A stretch of 22,858 nt of DNA from Verrucomicrobiia bacterium (GCA_030044395.1 JASHVW010000115.1:1-22858); one strand, 5' to 3'; counted from the stretch's first letter, positions 1-9,733 are shown. A program made the numbers and translations. The notes: generated by a model from the sequence alone, not told the origin.

Positions 1-2
1 GT

Positions 3-3000
3 GGATACACAACTCTTGCCACCATCACGGGCGCGGCCCCAAGCCCGAATATCAGCGGTGGTTTGGTTTCCGTCGGTTCGTCCGGTCCTGGCACTTTGGT
101 GCTCACCGGCGTCAGCACATACACCGGCGCCACCGTGGTCAGCAACGGCATCCTGGGGCTGGCCAGCTCAGGCTCAATCAACGATTCGACCAACATCTTC
201 ACCGAAAGCGGCGCGACGTTCGACGTGTCGGCGCTCAGCGGTTATACACTGGCGAACGGCCAGATGTTGTCCGGCCTTGGCAATGTCAACGGCAATGTGA
301 CCGCAGGGGCGGGTTCATCCGTGTCCGCCGGCATCCCCGGAGCACTTGGCGTCAACACCTTCAATAGCAATTTGACTCTCGCCTCGGGCGGGGCCGTGTT
401 CCTGGCGTTGAGCACCACTTACAACGGTAATAATGACCAGATCGCGGTTGACGGCGCGTTGAACGCCAATGGCAACGCCATCCACCTTAGCGCCCCCAGC
501 TCCTCCAGCAGTCTGGATACTACGGCGGATTATGTGCTCATTACCGCCGGTTCGATTTCCGGCACCTTTGCCAGCGCGCCGGTATGGGATGTCACCCCCG
601 TCAACGCGGGGCATTATACCGTCGTTACCACCGGCACCACCGTCACGTTGCACTACAACGCCGCGGTGAGTTCGCCGATAGTCACCGCCTCGGTCCGTCC
701 ATCAACGCTGTTGCGAAATCAGTCCACGGTGATCACCGCCGACGTTACCCCGGGCACTTCCAGCATTTCCACGGTGAAAGCGGACCTCAGCCCCATCGGC
801 GGCTCGCTTGTCTCGCTCGTCCAATCGAATGCCAGTGACATATACACCAACACGGCCACCATTCCGGCCGCGGCTTCCACTGGCAGTCAGAGCATTAACG
901 TCACGGCCACGGACACCGCCAATAATAGCGGCTCAACCAGTGTCCCGTTGATCATCATTGCCGGAAACGATGTCTGGAACGGCGCCGGCGCCAACGCGAA
1001 TTGGTCCACCGCGTTGAACTGGACCAACGGCCTGGCTCCTGGTTACGTCGGCGACAGCTTTGAATTTGAGGGCACGACGCAACTTTCGCCAGACATGAAC
1101 ACCAATTATACGGTTGCGTCCCTCCTGTTCGACAGCAGCGCGGGCAGCTTTGATATCAGCAGCGCCAACAACAGCACGCTGACGCTGAGCGGCGCGGGCT
1201 CCATTATCAACAATTCGGCCAACACTCAGACCTTGAACGTGAACGTCGCCGACTCCGGCGGCGGTCTGAGTAAGGGGGGCACCGGCGCCTTGACGCTGGC
1301 GGCCAGCAATTCCTACACCGGACCGACCGTTGTGAGCGTGGGCACCCTGAACGTACCGGGCGCGATTATCGCCAGCAACAGCAATACGACCATCGGCAAC
1401 GCGGCGGGGAATAGTGTTCTCAACGTCTCTGGCTCTCTCGCTACCTTCGGCTTCCTCGTCGGCAACGCGAGCAATTCCGTGGCCGCCGTTTATCAAACGG
1501 GGACCGTTTGGGCAAATGCCGACAGCGGATTCGATAATCTTGACCTCGGCAACGTTCCGGGTTCCTACGGCTATTACGACGCCATCAACGGCACGAACAC
1601 TGTTGATGGTCTTGCGATTGCTGGCGAAGGCAACAACGGCGCCTCTGCCAACTTTGGACTGGCCGGCAACGGCATTCTGGAGATCCACAACGGCGCCACC
1701 GTCATTGACACCGGCTGGCTGCTGCTTGCCCGAAATAACAACAATACCAACGGGTCCGAAATCGGCGTCATGAACGTCTTCGGTGGTTATCTCACCTACG
1801 CCGGCGGCGGCATCGTCGGCCCGTGGGACACCGGCGAATCAGGTATCATCAACATCATGGGCGGCGTCGTTTCCAACACTGCCGCGGTCGGCGTCTATTT
1901 GGGATGGACCAACTATGAGGGGATTTTGAACCTGAATGGCGGCGTCCTCCAGGCCAGCGTCATCCAAGGTTACAACGGCCCATCCTATACGCCAGTCACG
2001 TATGGCCAGCTCAACTTCAACGGCGGCACGCTCCAGGCCGGCACGCCTAGCAGTCCGTTTATCTCCGTGACCGCCGCTGATATCTACGGCGGTGGCGCCA
2101 CCATCAATAACAATGGCAACGCAGTCTCCGTCGGCCAGCCGCTGCTTGCTCCCACCGGCAAAGGAATCCAGGGCATCGCTTCCTTTACGGGCGGCGCGGG
2201 TTATATAGCCCCGCCGATTATTACCATCACCAATGGCGCAGGCGATACCACCGGTTTCGGCGCGACGGCCATTGCCGAAATCAATCCCGTCACCGGGACG
2301 GTGACCAATGTAATCATCACCTGCCCGGGTGTTAATTACACAGCCACGCCGGTATTTGTCGTCAGTGGCGGCGGCGCCGCCACGCCGGCGACCGTAACTG
2401 GCGCGGCGCCCACGGCTAATACCAGCGGTGGATTGACCTCCACGGGCAGCGGCACGTTGACGCTAAGTGGCGCAAATACCTACAGCGGCAGCACAGTCAT
2501 CAGCAGTGGCACGCTTACCCTGGGGGCAGGCAGCTCGATTGCAAGCTCCACCAATATCAACATCTCATCCAGCGGTATATTTAACGTGTCCGGTGTCACC
2601 TTTACACTGGGAGCGGTCCAAACGATCTCGGGCAACGGCACGGTCAACGGTAATGTGTCCAGCGGCGGAACGATCGCCCCCGGCATCCCGGGCAGCATTG
2701 GTACGTTGTCCTTCAACAATAGCCTGACCTTGCAATCGGGCAGCGTCACGTCGGTAAAGTTAAACGAGTCGCTCTCGCCAGGGCTCACCAATGATCAAAT
2801 CTATTGCTACGGCACCATGGCCTACGCCGGAACGCTGTCCGTCGCCAACCTCGGCGGTTCGTTGCATGTCGGCGACAGCTTCCAATTATTCTTCACCGGC
2901 GGGTCTTCAGGAAACTTTGCCGCCATCACCGGATCGCCTGGTCCCGGCATGGCCTACAGCTTCAACCCGGGCACCGGCATCTTGAGCGTGGTCTCCGGTT

Positions 3001-3254
3001 CCGCCTCCGTGTCGAGCCTTAAATTCACGGCGGTGCCGCGTATCTCCGGGACCAGCCTGTTCATCTCGGCGACCAATTCCGGTTCGGGGACGATCTATCT
3101 GCTGACGGCAACGAACCTGGTGGCACCCATCACATGGACACCTGTTTGGACGAATGTAGTGAGCGGCAGCAGCAGCTTCACAACCAACCTGCCGAACGCC
3201 GTGACCGGCGGGTCGAAACAGCAGTTCTACATCCTTAGCACTACCAATAATTAA
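3..3254 (+). CDS. Autotransporter-associated beta-strand repeat surface protein, 5'-truncated by the window
   Basis: The reading frame is open from base 3, so the true start lies upstream; about 1083 residues are visible. The protein is built of Gly/Asn/Ser/Thr-rich beta-strand repeats of the PATR type, with motifs such as 'GTLTLSGANTYSGSTVISSGTLTLG', shown here only as a pattern of alternating T/L/G strands ending in 'TYTG' or 'TYSG'. Three such repeats are recognisable, near nt 90-180, 1270-1360 and 2440-2530. Between them are an Ig-like stretch (about 670-960), a second repeat start 'WNGAGANANWSTALNW' (about 973-1020), and a segment with paired 'GAGYIAPP' and 'GVNYTATPV' motifs (about 2195-2370). 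The last 70 residues carry the tail module also found in the downstream hydrolases ('LLTATNL', terminal 'QQFYILSTTNN'). There is no outer-membrane beta-barrel and no PEP-CTERM or LPXTG signal. Its role is probably surface or extracellular adhesion; the function is not established. A terminator follows it. Confidence 0.8.
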   Translation, partial: GYTTLATITGAAPSPNISGGLVSVGSSGPGTLVLTGVSTYTGATVVSNGILGLASSGSINDSTNIFTESGATFDVSALSGYTLANGQMLSGLGNVNGNVTAGAGSSVSAGIPGALGVNTFNSNLTLASGGAVFLALSTTYNGNNDQIAVDGALNANGNAIHLSAPSSSSSLDTTADYVLITAGSISGTFASAPVWDVTPVNAGHYTVVTTGTTVTLHYNAAVSSPIVTASVRPSTLLRNQSTVITADVTPGTSSISTVKADLSPIGGSLVSLVQSNASDIYTNTATIPAAASTGSQSINVTATDTANNSGSTSVPLIIIAGNDVWNGAGANANWSTALNWTNGLAPGYVGDSFEFEGTTQLSPDMNTNYTVASLLFDSSAGSFDISSANNSTLTLSGAGSIINNSANTQTLNVNVADSGGGLSKGGTGALTLAASNSYTGPTVVSVGTLNVPGAIIASNSNTTIGNAAGNSVLNVSGSLATFGFLVGNASNSVAAVYQTGTVWANADSGFDNLDLGNVPGSYGYYDAINGTNTVDGLAIAGEGNNGASANFGLAGNGILEIHNGATVIDTGWLLLARNNNNTNGSEIGVMNVFGGYLTYAGGGIVGPWDTGESGIINIMGGVVSNTAAVGVYLGWTNYEGILNLNGGVLQASVIQGYNGPSYTPVTYGQLNFNGGTLQAGTPSSPFISVTAADIYGGGATINNNGNAVSVGQPLLAPTGKGIQGIASFTGGAGYIAPPIITITNGAGDTTGFGATAIAEINPVTGTVTNVIITCPGVNYTATPVFVVSGGGAATPATVTGAAPTANTSGGLTSTGSGTLTLSGANTYSGSTVISSGTLTLGAGSSIASSTNINISSSGIFNVSGVTFTLGAVQTISGNGTVNGNVSSGGTIAPGIPGSIGTLSFNNSLTLQSGSVTSVKLNESLSPGLTNDQIYCYGTMAYAGTLSVANLGGSLHVGDSFQLFFTGGSSGNFAAITGSPGPGMAYSFNPGTGILSVVSGSASVSSLKFTAVPRISGTSLFISATNSGSGTIYLLTATNLVAPITWTPVWTNVVSGSSSFTTNLPNAVTGGSKQQFYILSTTNN
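2388..2850 (+). repeat. Second copy of an intragenic protein module duplicated from about nt 12-440
   Basis: The encoded segment starting 'ATVTGAAPTANTSGGL' repeats the segment at the window start, 'ATITGAAPSPNISGGL'. Both copies continue through a beta-strand repeat with 'TYSG' or 'TYTG', then 'STNI', then 'GNVNGNV' or 'GTVNGNV', then 'AGIPGALG' or 'PGIPGSIG', and finally an 'NDQI' segment. Conservation is clear at protein level, while the DNA has diverged, so this is an old internal duplication. Confidence 0.7.
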
Positions 3255-3287
3255 AGAGGATATTGAAATTGGATGGACCGAAGTCAA

Positions 3288-3319
3288 TGGGCGGCGGTAA
3301 GTACCGCCGCCCAATTTTT
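3288..3319 (+). terminator. Rho-independent terminator after the beta-strand repeat protein gene
   Basis: A perfect inverted repeat, TGGGCGGCGGTA (3288-3299) and TACCGCCGCCCA (3302-3313), is followed by A and five T residues (3315-3319). Allowing a realistic loop, about ten G/C-rich pairs remain. It lies 33 bp after the stop codon at 3254 and separates that gene from the hydrolase unit starting at 3383. Confidence 0.9.
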
Positions 3320-3338
3320 AGTATGCTCAATGAATCGG

Positions 3339-3366
3339 TTGATTCCGCCGCATTTTGAAGTAGATT
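3339..3366 (+). promoter_or_regulatory. Weak candidate promoter for the GH128-GH31-GH51 unit
   Basis: TTGATT (3339-3344) and TAGATT (3361-3366) are separated by 16 bp and lie just downstream of the terminator, ending 16 bp before the start codon at 3383. The match to a sigma-70 promoter is modest. It is listed because transcription must restart somewhere in this 63-bp gap. Confidence 0.3.
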
Positions 3367-3382
3367 AAATTCGCCGAGATTC

Positions 3383-6300
3383 ATGAGAGCATTCCGCAAG
3401 TTTTTGATCTGCGTTTGTCTGGTGCCGTCGCTTGACCCCTTCGCTCATTCTCAGACGCTCATTCACCGTTACAGTTTCATCAGCAATGCCAACGATTCGG
3501 TCGGCACGGCCAATGGTACGGTGGTCGGCGGCGCGACGTTTAACGGCAGCGCTTTGGTCTTAAACGGCACCAACGGCTACGTCGAGTTGCCGGCTGGAAC
3601 CATCAGCGGTCCGGCGGCTGTGACCATCGAAAGCTGGGCCAGTTTCGCGAACAGCGCCGTCAACTCCTACGTCTTCGCATTTGGCAACACGGACAACAGC
3701 GGCAATGGCGAAGATTACATGTTTTTTACGCCAAATGGAAGTGGAGTTCGGGCGGCGATCAGCGCCGCGGATCCCGGTTGGGAGGGAGAGCAGGAGGCAT
3801 TAATGCCCGGCTCCCTGGACTTTGAAACGAACGTGATGGTTGCCACCGTTTTCAACCCTCCGGCACATTTCATCGGGCTGTATATCAATGGCAGTCTCGT
3901 CGCCAGCAATACCACGGAGACCGACGCGATGTCTGTCGTCAACGATCAACACAGTTACCTCGGCCGCTCCCTGTATGATATCGATCCTTATCTTAATGGC
4001 TCGATCAGCGAGCTTCGGATTTTTAGTGGTGCGCCGACCAACAATCAAATTGCGGTTGATGCCAGCGCCGGACCGAGCCAGGTTGTGAACTACCAGGTTG
4101 TGCCAAACACCGGCACCCTGTCGAATATCGTGATTTTGGGCCCGACCAATGTCCCGGTCAATTCGACGGCGCAATTGGCGCTGGTCGGCAATTTTCAAAA
4201 CGTGTCAAATGCTTATCTTTTCGCCTACGGCCAGCCGACCCTCACCTCCGGCAATACCAGTGTCCTGACAGTTAATTCAAACGGATTAATCACTCCTCTT
4301 GCCCCGGGTCAGGCGTACATCACGGCGCAATTTAGCCCGCGTATTACCCGGATACTTGTTACCGTTCCTCCTCCAACTTATGCTTTTGATACCTTCGGCG
4401 AGGCTTTTTGGGCCATTACCAACGCCGGCAACGGCCAGGTGCTTACTGTCAATGCCAATGGCGCAAGCCAGGAGATCTATACGAACGGCGGCCTGGACCA
4501 ACAGTTTGCGCTGCTTTACAACTACCAAAACAGCACATTCCGCGTTCTTCAGCATTCGGATTGGCAGTGCATCGGCATGGCCGGCGGCGGCTTTACGCTT
4601 GGAACTGGCGTCGCAACCGTCAATTACTCCGGGCAGAGTTCGCAGCAGTGGTATTTTGTCAGTGTGGGCAACGGCCTCTACCGCATCGTCAACGCGGCCA
4701 GTGATTATGCGTTACAAACAGACAATGGCAATCCAGCCAATGTCACGTTGCAGGCGCCCGGAACCAACACATCCCAGCTTTGGGGGTTTTCGTATCAAAC
4801 GCACTGGCCAAAGAAAGGGATGGCGGGATATGAAGGGCCGCCCTATCAGAGCGAATTCCAAACCGCCTGGGCGTATAACTACAATGATAACACCGCCGCC
4901 AGCGAACCTTCGAATTTTGATTTTGTTCCCATGGTGGATACGGAATATTGGGAGCCTGTCAGCGATTTGCAGGATCGCGACCCGGGTTGGCTGGCCCAGC
5001 CCTTACCCGCCTGCCTCCTCGGCTATAATGAACCGGATAATCCCAGCACCGCCTCAACCAACCCTTCCACGAATGACGCCATAGCCAATTGGCCGTCTCT
5101 AATGGGTTTGAACGTGCCGTTGGTCGGCCCGGCCATGCAGGATGAACAGGATGCATGGGAGAATTCCTTTTACGCCATGATCGCGGCCAGCGGTTACCGT
5201 GTGGATTATTCCGCAGTTCACCTTTACGTGCCTCCCAACTCCTCATCCGTCATCAGCGATCTTCAGTCGGAATATAATGCTTATGGACGGCCCGTCTGGC
5301 TTACCGAGTTTTCGCCTGTGGATTGGAGCGACTGCCAATGCTGGTCGGAGGATGATGATTACAATTTTCTCGCCGAATTTATGTGGATGGCGGAGAGCGA
5401 GCCTTGGCTGGAACGTTATTCCATCTTCCCGTTCAGCAACACGAACCCGGACAGTCCCTGGGTGGACAATGGCTTTACCGGTAGTGTCTTTATGTCCGAT
5501 GGCCAGACGCTCTCTCCCTACGGTGAACTTTACGCGACCTGGGATGGTGTGACTTATTTGCAGACGCGCACGCCGTATTTGATTCACAACCTCGGCACAA
5601 GTTTTCGGCTGACCTCGACGAATTCCTCCTCTGCGCCGGTGCCGCAGGACATTTATGTGCGCGACGCTTCGGCGCAATGGGCGTTACTGCCGGCTGCAAT
5701 CCAGAACCAATACTACATCATTTCGCTGAAGGATGGGCGGCGGCTGTGTAATAACGGAGGCACACCCGGCCTGGCGCCCGTGGGCGCGACAAACTCGACG
5801 TGCCAATGGTGGATGAACGGCCCGGACAGCCAGGGCTATTACTACGTTGACAACCTTTCCGTATCGCAAAGCATCGAAGCCACCGGCAGCCCGCCCGCCA
5901 TTGCATTTGGAATGATCAACGATCCGGCCCCAAGCTCGGCGACGGAGTGGCGGCTCATCAAACCTTACCAACCGGTCGCGATCGTCACTCCTGTGCCGCC
6001 TTCCGTCGCCATCGGCTACACCAGCCAGACTGCCACCCTCGCCTGGACGGGCAATGGTTCATTTTACAATGTCTATCGGAGCACAAATTCCGGTGGAAGT
6101 TATACGCTGATTGCCAACGACATCACGAGTACAAACTTTGTTGACGGCACCCTCCAAAATGGGACGGCCTATTATTATGTTGTCACCTCCGTGGACATTC
6201 TCGGAGAGGAATCCGGATATTCCGCCCAAGTTGTTGCGTATCCGGCCTCAACGGCAATCCCATCCATCGGCGTCAACCCTGTCAATAACGCCGGTCAAAG

Positions 6301-6472
6301 CGGCATTCAAATCAACTGGGCCGGCGATCACACCGGCTGGCGGTTGCTCATGAACACCAACGGGCTTTCCGGCACAAACTGGTTTGCCATCCCCAGCTCG
6401 GACACGACCAATCAAATCTGGCTGCCTTTGGTTCCGGCACAGAATGTCTTTTTTCAGTTGGTTTATCCTTGA
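3383..6472 (+). CDS. Secreted multidomain GH128-type glycoside hydrolase (LamG, Big2-like, ricin-like, Fn3, tail module)
   Basis: The protein has 1029 residues and starts with a signal peptide (residues 1-24, ending 'AHSQ'). Approximate domains are: LamG/concanavalin-like 25-230; Big2-like 250-331; ricin-type beta-trefoil 340-470, with 'QQWYF' as a QxW-type motif; catalytic core 475-686; a second trefoil-like segment 731-862; Fn3 871-952; and a tail module 958-1029 ending 'FFQLVYP'. The core matches the Glyco_hydro_cc / GH128 family: 'YNYND', 'FVPMV', 'LGYNEPDNP' with the presumed acid/base E550, 'VDYSAVHLY', and 'WLTEFSP' with the presumed nucleophile E642. Characterised GH128 enzymes cleave beta-1,3-glucans, so that activity is inferred. 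The flanking modules suggest polysaccharide binding. It opens a three-gene unit; its stop is 6 bp before the GH31 start. The domain calls are firm, the exact substrate is uncertain. Confidence 0.88.
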   Translation: MRAFRKFLICVCLVPSLDPFAHSQTLIHRYSFISNANDSVGTANGTVVGGATFNGSALVLNGTNGYVELPAGTISGPAAVTIESWASFANSAVNSYVFAFGNTDNSGNGEDYMFFTPNGSGVRAAISAADPGWEGEQEALMPGSLDFETNVMVATVFNPPAHFIGLYINGSLVASNTTETDAMSVVNDQHSYLGRSLYDIDPYLNGSISELRIFSGAPTNNQIAVDASAGPSQVVNYQVVPNTGTLSNIVILGPTNVPVNSTAQLALVGNFQNVSNAYLFAYGQPTLTSGNTSVLTVNSNGLITPLAPGQAYITAQFSPRITRILVTVPPPTYAFDTFGEAFWAITNAGNGQVLTVNANGASQEIYTNGGLDQQFALLYNYQNSTFRVLQHSDWQCIGMAGGGFTLGTGVATVNYSGQSSQQWYFVSVGNGLYRIVNAASDYALQTDNGNPANVTLQAPGTNTSQLWGFSYQTHWPKKGMAGYEGPPYQSEFQTAWAYNYNDNTAASEPSNFDFVPMVDTEYWEPVSDLQDRDPGWLAQPLPACLLGYNEPDNPSTASTNPSTNDAIANWPSLMGLNVPLVGPAMQDEQDAWENSFYAMIAASGYRVDYSAVHLYVPPNSSSVISDLQSEYNAYGRPVWLTEFSPVDWSDCQCWSEDDDYNFLAEFMWMAESEPWLERYSIFPFSNTNPDSPWVDNGFTGSVFMSDGQTLSPYGELYATWDGVTYLQTRTPYLIHNLGTSFRLTSTNSSSAPVPQDIYVRDASAQWALLPAAIQNQYYIISLKDGRRLCNNGGTPGLAPVGATNSTCQWWMNGPDSQGYYYVDNLSVSQSIEATGSPPAIAFGMINDPAPSSATEWRLIKPYQPVAIVTPVPPSVAIGYTSQTATLAWTGNGSFYNVYRSTNSGGSYTLIANDITSTNFVDGTLQNGTAYYYVVTSVDILGEESGYSAQVVAYPASTAIPSIGVNPVNNAGQSGIQINWAGDHTGWRLLMNTNGLSGTNWFAIPSSDTTNQIWLPLVPAQNVFFQLVYP

Positions 6473-6475
6473 GGT
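6471..6475 (+). promoter_or_regulatory. Shine-Dalgarno GAGGT overlapping the upstream stop codon
   Basis: The GAGGT at 6471-6475 includes the last two bases of the GH128 stop codon TGA (6470-6472) and lies 3 nt before the GH31 ATG (6479). The arrangement supports this start and suggests translational coupling, although the spacing is shorter than ideal. Confidence 0.5.
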
Positions 6476-6478
6476 TCC

Positions 6479-9400
6479 ATGAGCGGAATGTTCCTTCGAA
6501 TTGCTTTCGTGGCGCTGGTTGTGTCAGTGCCGCGGGTCCATGGGTTGACCCTGTCTCTGGGTTCCTGGTGGCCGGTCCCGGGTCCCTGCGATATTTATAA
6601 CTTCGCCGGGGCCAACATGGATATGTACAATGTTCACGCCGCCGGCAACGCGCCCGCAACCAATGGCCCGGCGAATGACGGCTACACGTACGTGGCGAAT
6701 GATCGTCCGACCCAGGGGCAAACCTTCACCACCGGTTCCAGTCCGGGCGGGTATTTGCTGACGGATGTCTGGGTTCGGCATGTTGGGTATACTCAGAACA
6801 CAATTGATCCCAATACCCCCAACAGCAATGGCACCTGGTGTCAAATGGCGGCGGGTGGCGGATTGACGTTGCGCATCACGAATCCGTCGCAAGCCGGAAC
6901 GTCGGGCTTTGTTTTGCATACGGAAACCTATGCGACCATGGGAACGGAAGGATGGCCAACAACGGCCCTGGAAACGCTGAACGGCGACGGACGGTGGCTG
7001 CATTTCTCGCTTGCCGCGCCCGTCCTGCTGGAGGCAAACATGACCTATGGTTTTGACCTGACCAGCGTCTCCAATAATAACTGCTTTTTTGAATGGCTGG
7101 GCAATTGCACAAATGTCCAGGACGGAGGAACGGCCTACAACGGCAGCACAGCCGGAGCACCGGACAATACCTTGAATCCATTGGTCGGCACCCGGGTGTT
7201 TTTAGTGCAGTTGACGCCACAGGCGCATCCAACGCTGGCATCCAACCAATTGCAGGAAAACCAGTTTCAACTTTCGTGGTCCACCAACTATGCCGGGTAT
7301 CTGCTGCAAACCAGCACAAATTTGAATGGACCGTGGAATTATGCGGGAATGAATGTCTCCGTTCTGAACGGAACCAATTTTGTGACAGATTCAATCTCCA
7401 ACAATGCGGCCTTCTATCGGTTGCAGTATTTGGCCGGCCCGCGCCCCATGCCGGTTGAGTCGTGGCAAACGAACGCCACGGGCCTCGCTTTTCAAATGAG
7501 CGCGGGCGTTCTTCAGCTTCAGGTCTTTTCTCCGCGGATCATTCGGGTTACCTATGGGCTGACTAGCGGGCTGCCAACGAACAGTTTCGCCGTCGTGGCC
7601 CCACCGACGAATTCCGGCTGGACGGTATCCCAGGCTGGTAATTCGGTGACGCTCAATACTTCCTTGTTAAAAGTCAACGTCAACCGCGCGACCGGGGCCG
7701 TCGGCTTCTACGACTCCAACGGTTCCGTTGTTCTATCAGAATTGCCGCAAGGCGGGCGCTCCCTGGTCCCGGTAACGATTGGCGTTCCCGCGAGCGACGG
7801 CGGCGTCAATACTCTGCAAAGCCAACAGCAGTTTTTGATTTCCTCCAACGAGGCGGTTTATGGTTTGGGCGAAGACGCTGCCGGCCTGATGAATTATCGC
7901 GGCGCGACTGTGCATCTGCAAAATCAAAATCCTTCCGAATGTGGGCTTCCCTTGCTCGTTTCAAGCCGGGGCTATGGTATCTTCTGGGACAATCCGGCCG
8001 TCAGCGACGTCAATGTCGCCCAAAGCAGCAGCACGAATCTCACCTGGAGTTCGGACGCAGCCAGTTCCGTTGACTATTATTTCATGTATGGTCCTGCATT
8101 GGACAGCGTGGTTGCGGACTACCGCTCATTAACGGGAAATCCGCCCATGTTCGGCAGATGGGCGTGGGGGCTTTGGCAATGTCGGAACCATTATACCAAC
8201 CAGGCTGAGGTCCTGAGCGTGGCCGCGACCTATCGCGCTGACAACATCCCTCTCGACTGCGTGATTCAGGACTGGCAGTATTGGACCCCCAACCCTTGGG
8301 GATCCCATTTGTTTGATACTAACCGTTATCCGGATGTAGCGCAGATGATGCAGACTTTGCATGGCGAAAATACTCGCTTAATCATCTCGGTTTGGGCGAG
8401 ATTCGACACCAACATTCTTAATGCCAGCATGCTGGCGGCGGTCAACGGCATTTACACAAATATCGTGCCAAATGTTTATCCGTCGGGATATGGCCAGTGG
8501 TATGACCCGTTCAATCCCGCCGCCCGGCAGGTCTATTGGAATGAAATTGCCACGAATCTGTTTAATCTGGGAATTGATGGCTGGTGGCTTGATGCCAGCG
8601 AACCCGAGTTAAGTGGGAATTGGGGGGAGTATGCCAATTACACAACCGCCGCAGGCCCTGGCGCGCGGGTATTTAACGCCTATCCTTTCATGCATACGAC
8701 GGGTGTCTATCAGGGGCAGCGGTCCATGGACAACACGAACCGCGTCTTCATCCTCACTCGCTCGGCATGGGCCGGCCAGCAGCGTAATGCGGTTGTCACC
8801 TGGTCAGGCGACATCAATGGCGATTTTCCAACTCTGGCGCAGCAGATTGCCGTCGGCTTGAATTTCTCGATCAGTGGTATCCCTTATTGGAATACGGATA
8901 CGGGCGGTTTTAATGACAACGCCCCGGGCAATCCCGCCTATGACGAACTCTTTACCCGGTGGTTTCAATTCAGCGCTTTCTGCCCCATGCTTCGCATCCA
9001 TGGCAACAATAACAAGGCAATTTACCTGTTTCCCACCTCCACCGAAACCAACCTCATTAATTTCGACGAGCTGCGCTATCATTTAATTCCCTATATCTAT
9101 TCGGTTGCATGGATGGTCACGAGCCACGGATACACAATGATGCGGCCGCTTGTCATGGATTTTCAGTCGGATACCAATGTCTTCGATATTCCGGACCAAT
9201 ATATGTTTGGTCCTGCGATCATGGTCTGCCCGGTGACGGTTGCAGGCGCAACCAATCGCAATGTTTATCTTCCGGCAGGGACCATCTGGTACAACTTTTG
9301 GACCGGCCAAACCAATGCCGGCGGCCAGACCATTAGCGCGGACGCAACCATTGACACCATGCCCATACAGATCCGCGCCGGCTCCATCATTCCCTACGGT

Positions 9401-9733
9401 CCGCCCATTCAATATGCCATGGAGGACCACGACCCGATTGAACTGCGCGTCTATCGTGGCGCCAATGGCAGTTTCACGCTCTACGATGACGAAGGCGACA
9501 ACTACGATTATGAATCGGGAGCCTATGCGACGGTTCCCATCGTGTGGAATGATGCCGCTCAAACATTGACCCTAGGCGCGCGGCAAGGCAGCTATCCCGG
9601 GATGTTAACCGCGAGGACATTTCACATTGTATGGGTTTCTCCAAATCATGGAACGGGCATTGACCAGACGCCGACTCCAGATGCGGTTGTCATTTATAAT
9701 GGAAATCCAGTTCAGGTGTACGGGGGCAATTGA
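6479..9733 (+). CDS. Secreted GH31 glycoside hydrolase, alpha-xylosidase-like, with N-terminal accessory domains
   Basis: The protein has 1084 residues with a signal peptide at 1-22 ('...RVHG'). An unassigned beta-sandwich-like domain (about 23-245) precedes an internal copy of the locus tail module (about 251-320, 'LLQTSTNL' to 'AFYRLQYL'). Then follow the GH31 N-terminal beta-sandwich (about 325-550), the (beta/alpha)8 barrel (about 558-877) and C-terminal beta domains of the DUF5110 type, with 'LYDDEGD'. Catalytic motifs are intact: 'DGWWLDASEPE' carries the nucleophile D705 and 'WSGDINGDF' the acid/base D778. The WWLDASEPE form resembles bacterial alpha-xylosidases acting on xyloglucan; alpha-glucosidase or related activities remain possible. 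It is the second gene of the unit, 19 bp before the GH51 start. The tail module being internal rather than C-terminal is unusual for this locus. Confidence 0.9.
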   Translation: MSGMFLRIAFVALVVSVPRVHGLTLSLGSWWPVPGPCDIYNFAGANMDMYNVHAAGNAPATNGPANDGYTYVANDRPTQGQTFTTGSSPGGYLLTDVWVRHVGYTQNTIDPNTPNSNGTWCQMAAGGGLTLRITNPSQAGTSGFVLHTETYATMGTEGWPTTALETLNGDGRWLHFSLAAPVLLEANMTYGFDLTSVSNNNCFFEWLGNCTNVQDGGTAYNGSTAGAPDNTLNPLVGTRVFLVQLTPQAHPTLASNQLQENQFQLSWSTNYAGYLLQTSTNLNGPWNYAGMNVSVLNGTNFVTDSISNNAAFYRLQYLAGPRPMPVESWQTNATGLAFQMSAGVLQLQVFSPRIIRVTYGLTSGLPTNSFAVVAPPTNSGWTVSQAGNSVTLNTSLLKVNVNRATGAVGFYDSNGSVVLSELPQGGRSLVPVTIGVPASDGGVNTLQSQQQFLISSNEAVYGLGEDAAGLMNYRGATVHLQNQNPSECGLPLLVSSRGYGIFWDNPAVSDVNVAQSSSTNLTWSSDAASSVDYYFMYGPALDSVVADYRSLTGNPPMFGRWAWGLWQCRNHYTNQAEVLSVAATYRADNIPLDCVIQDWQYWTPNPWGSHLFDTNRYPDVAQMMQTLHGENTRLIISVWARFDTNILNASMLAAVNGIYTNIVPNVYPSGYGQWYDPFNPAARQVYWNEIATNLFNLGIDGWWLDASEPELSGNWGEYANYTTAAGPGARVFNAYPFMHTTGVYQGQRSMDNTNRVFILTRSAWAGQQRNAVVTWSGDINGDFPTLAQQIAVGLNFSISGIPYWNTDTGGFNDNAPGNPAYDELFTRWFQFSAFCPMLRIHGNNNKAIYLFPTSTETNLINFDELRYHLIPYIYSVAWMVTSHGYTMMRPLVMDFQSDTNVFDIPDQYMFGPAIMVCPVTVAGATNRNVYLPAGTIWYNFWTGQTNAGGQTISADATIDTMPIQIRAGSIIPYGPPIQYAMEDHDPIELRVYRGANGSFTLYDDEGDNYDYESGAYATVPIVWNDAAQTLTLGARQGSYPGMLTARTFHIVWVSPNHGTGIDQTPTPDAVVIYNGNPVQVYGGN

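Noticed and set aside
933..1688. 251-residue open frame on the - strand opposite the beta-strand repeat protein
   Set aside because: Produced by the repetitive GC-rich codons of the real gene; no start signal or motif.
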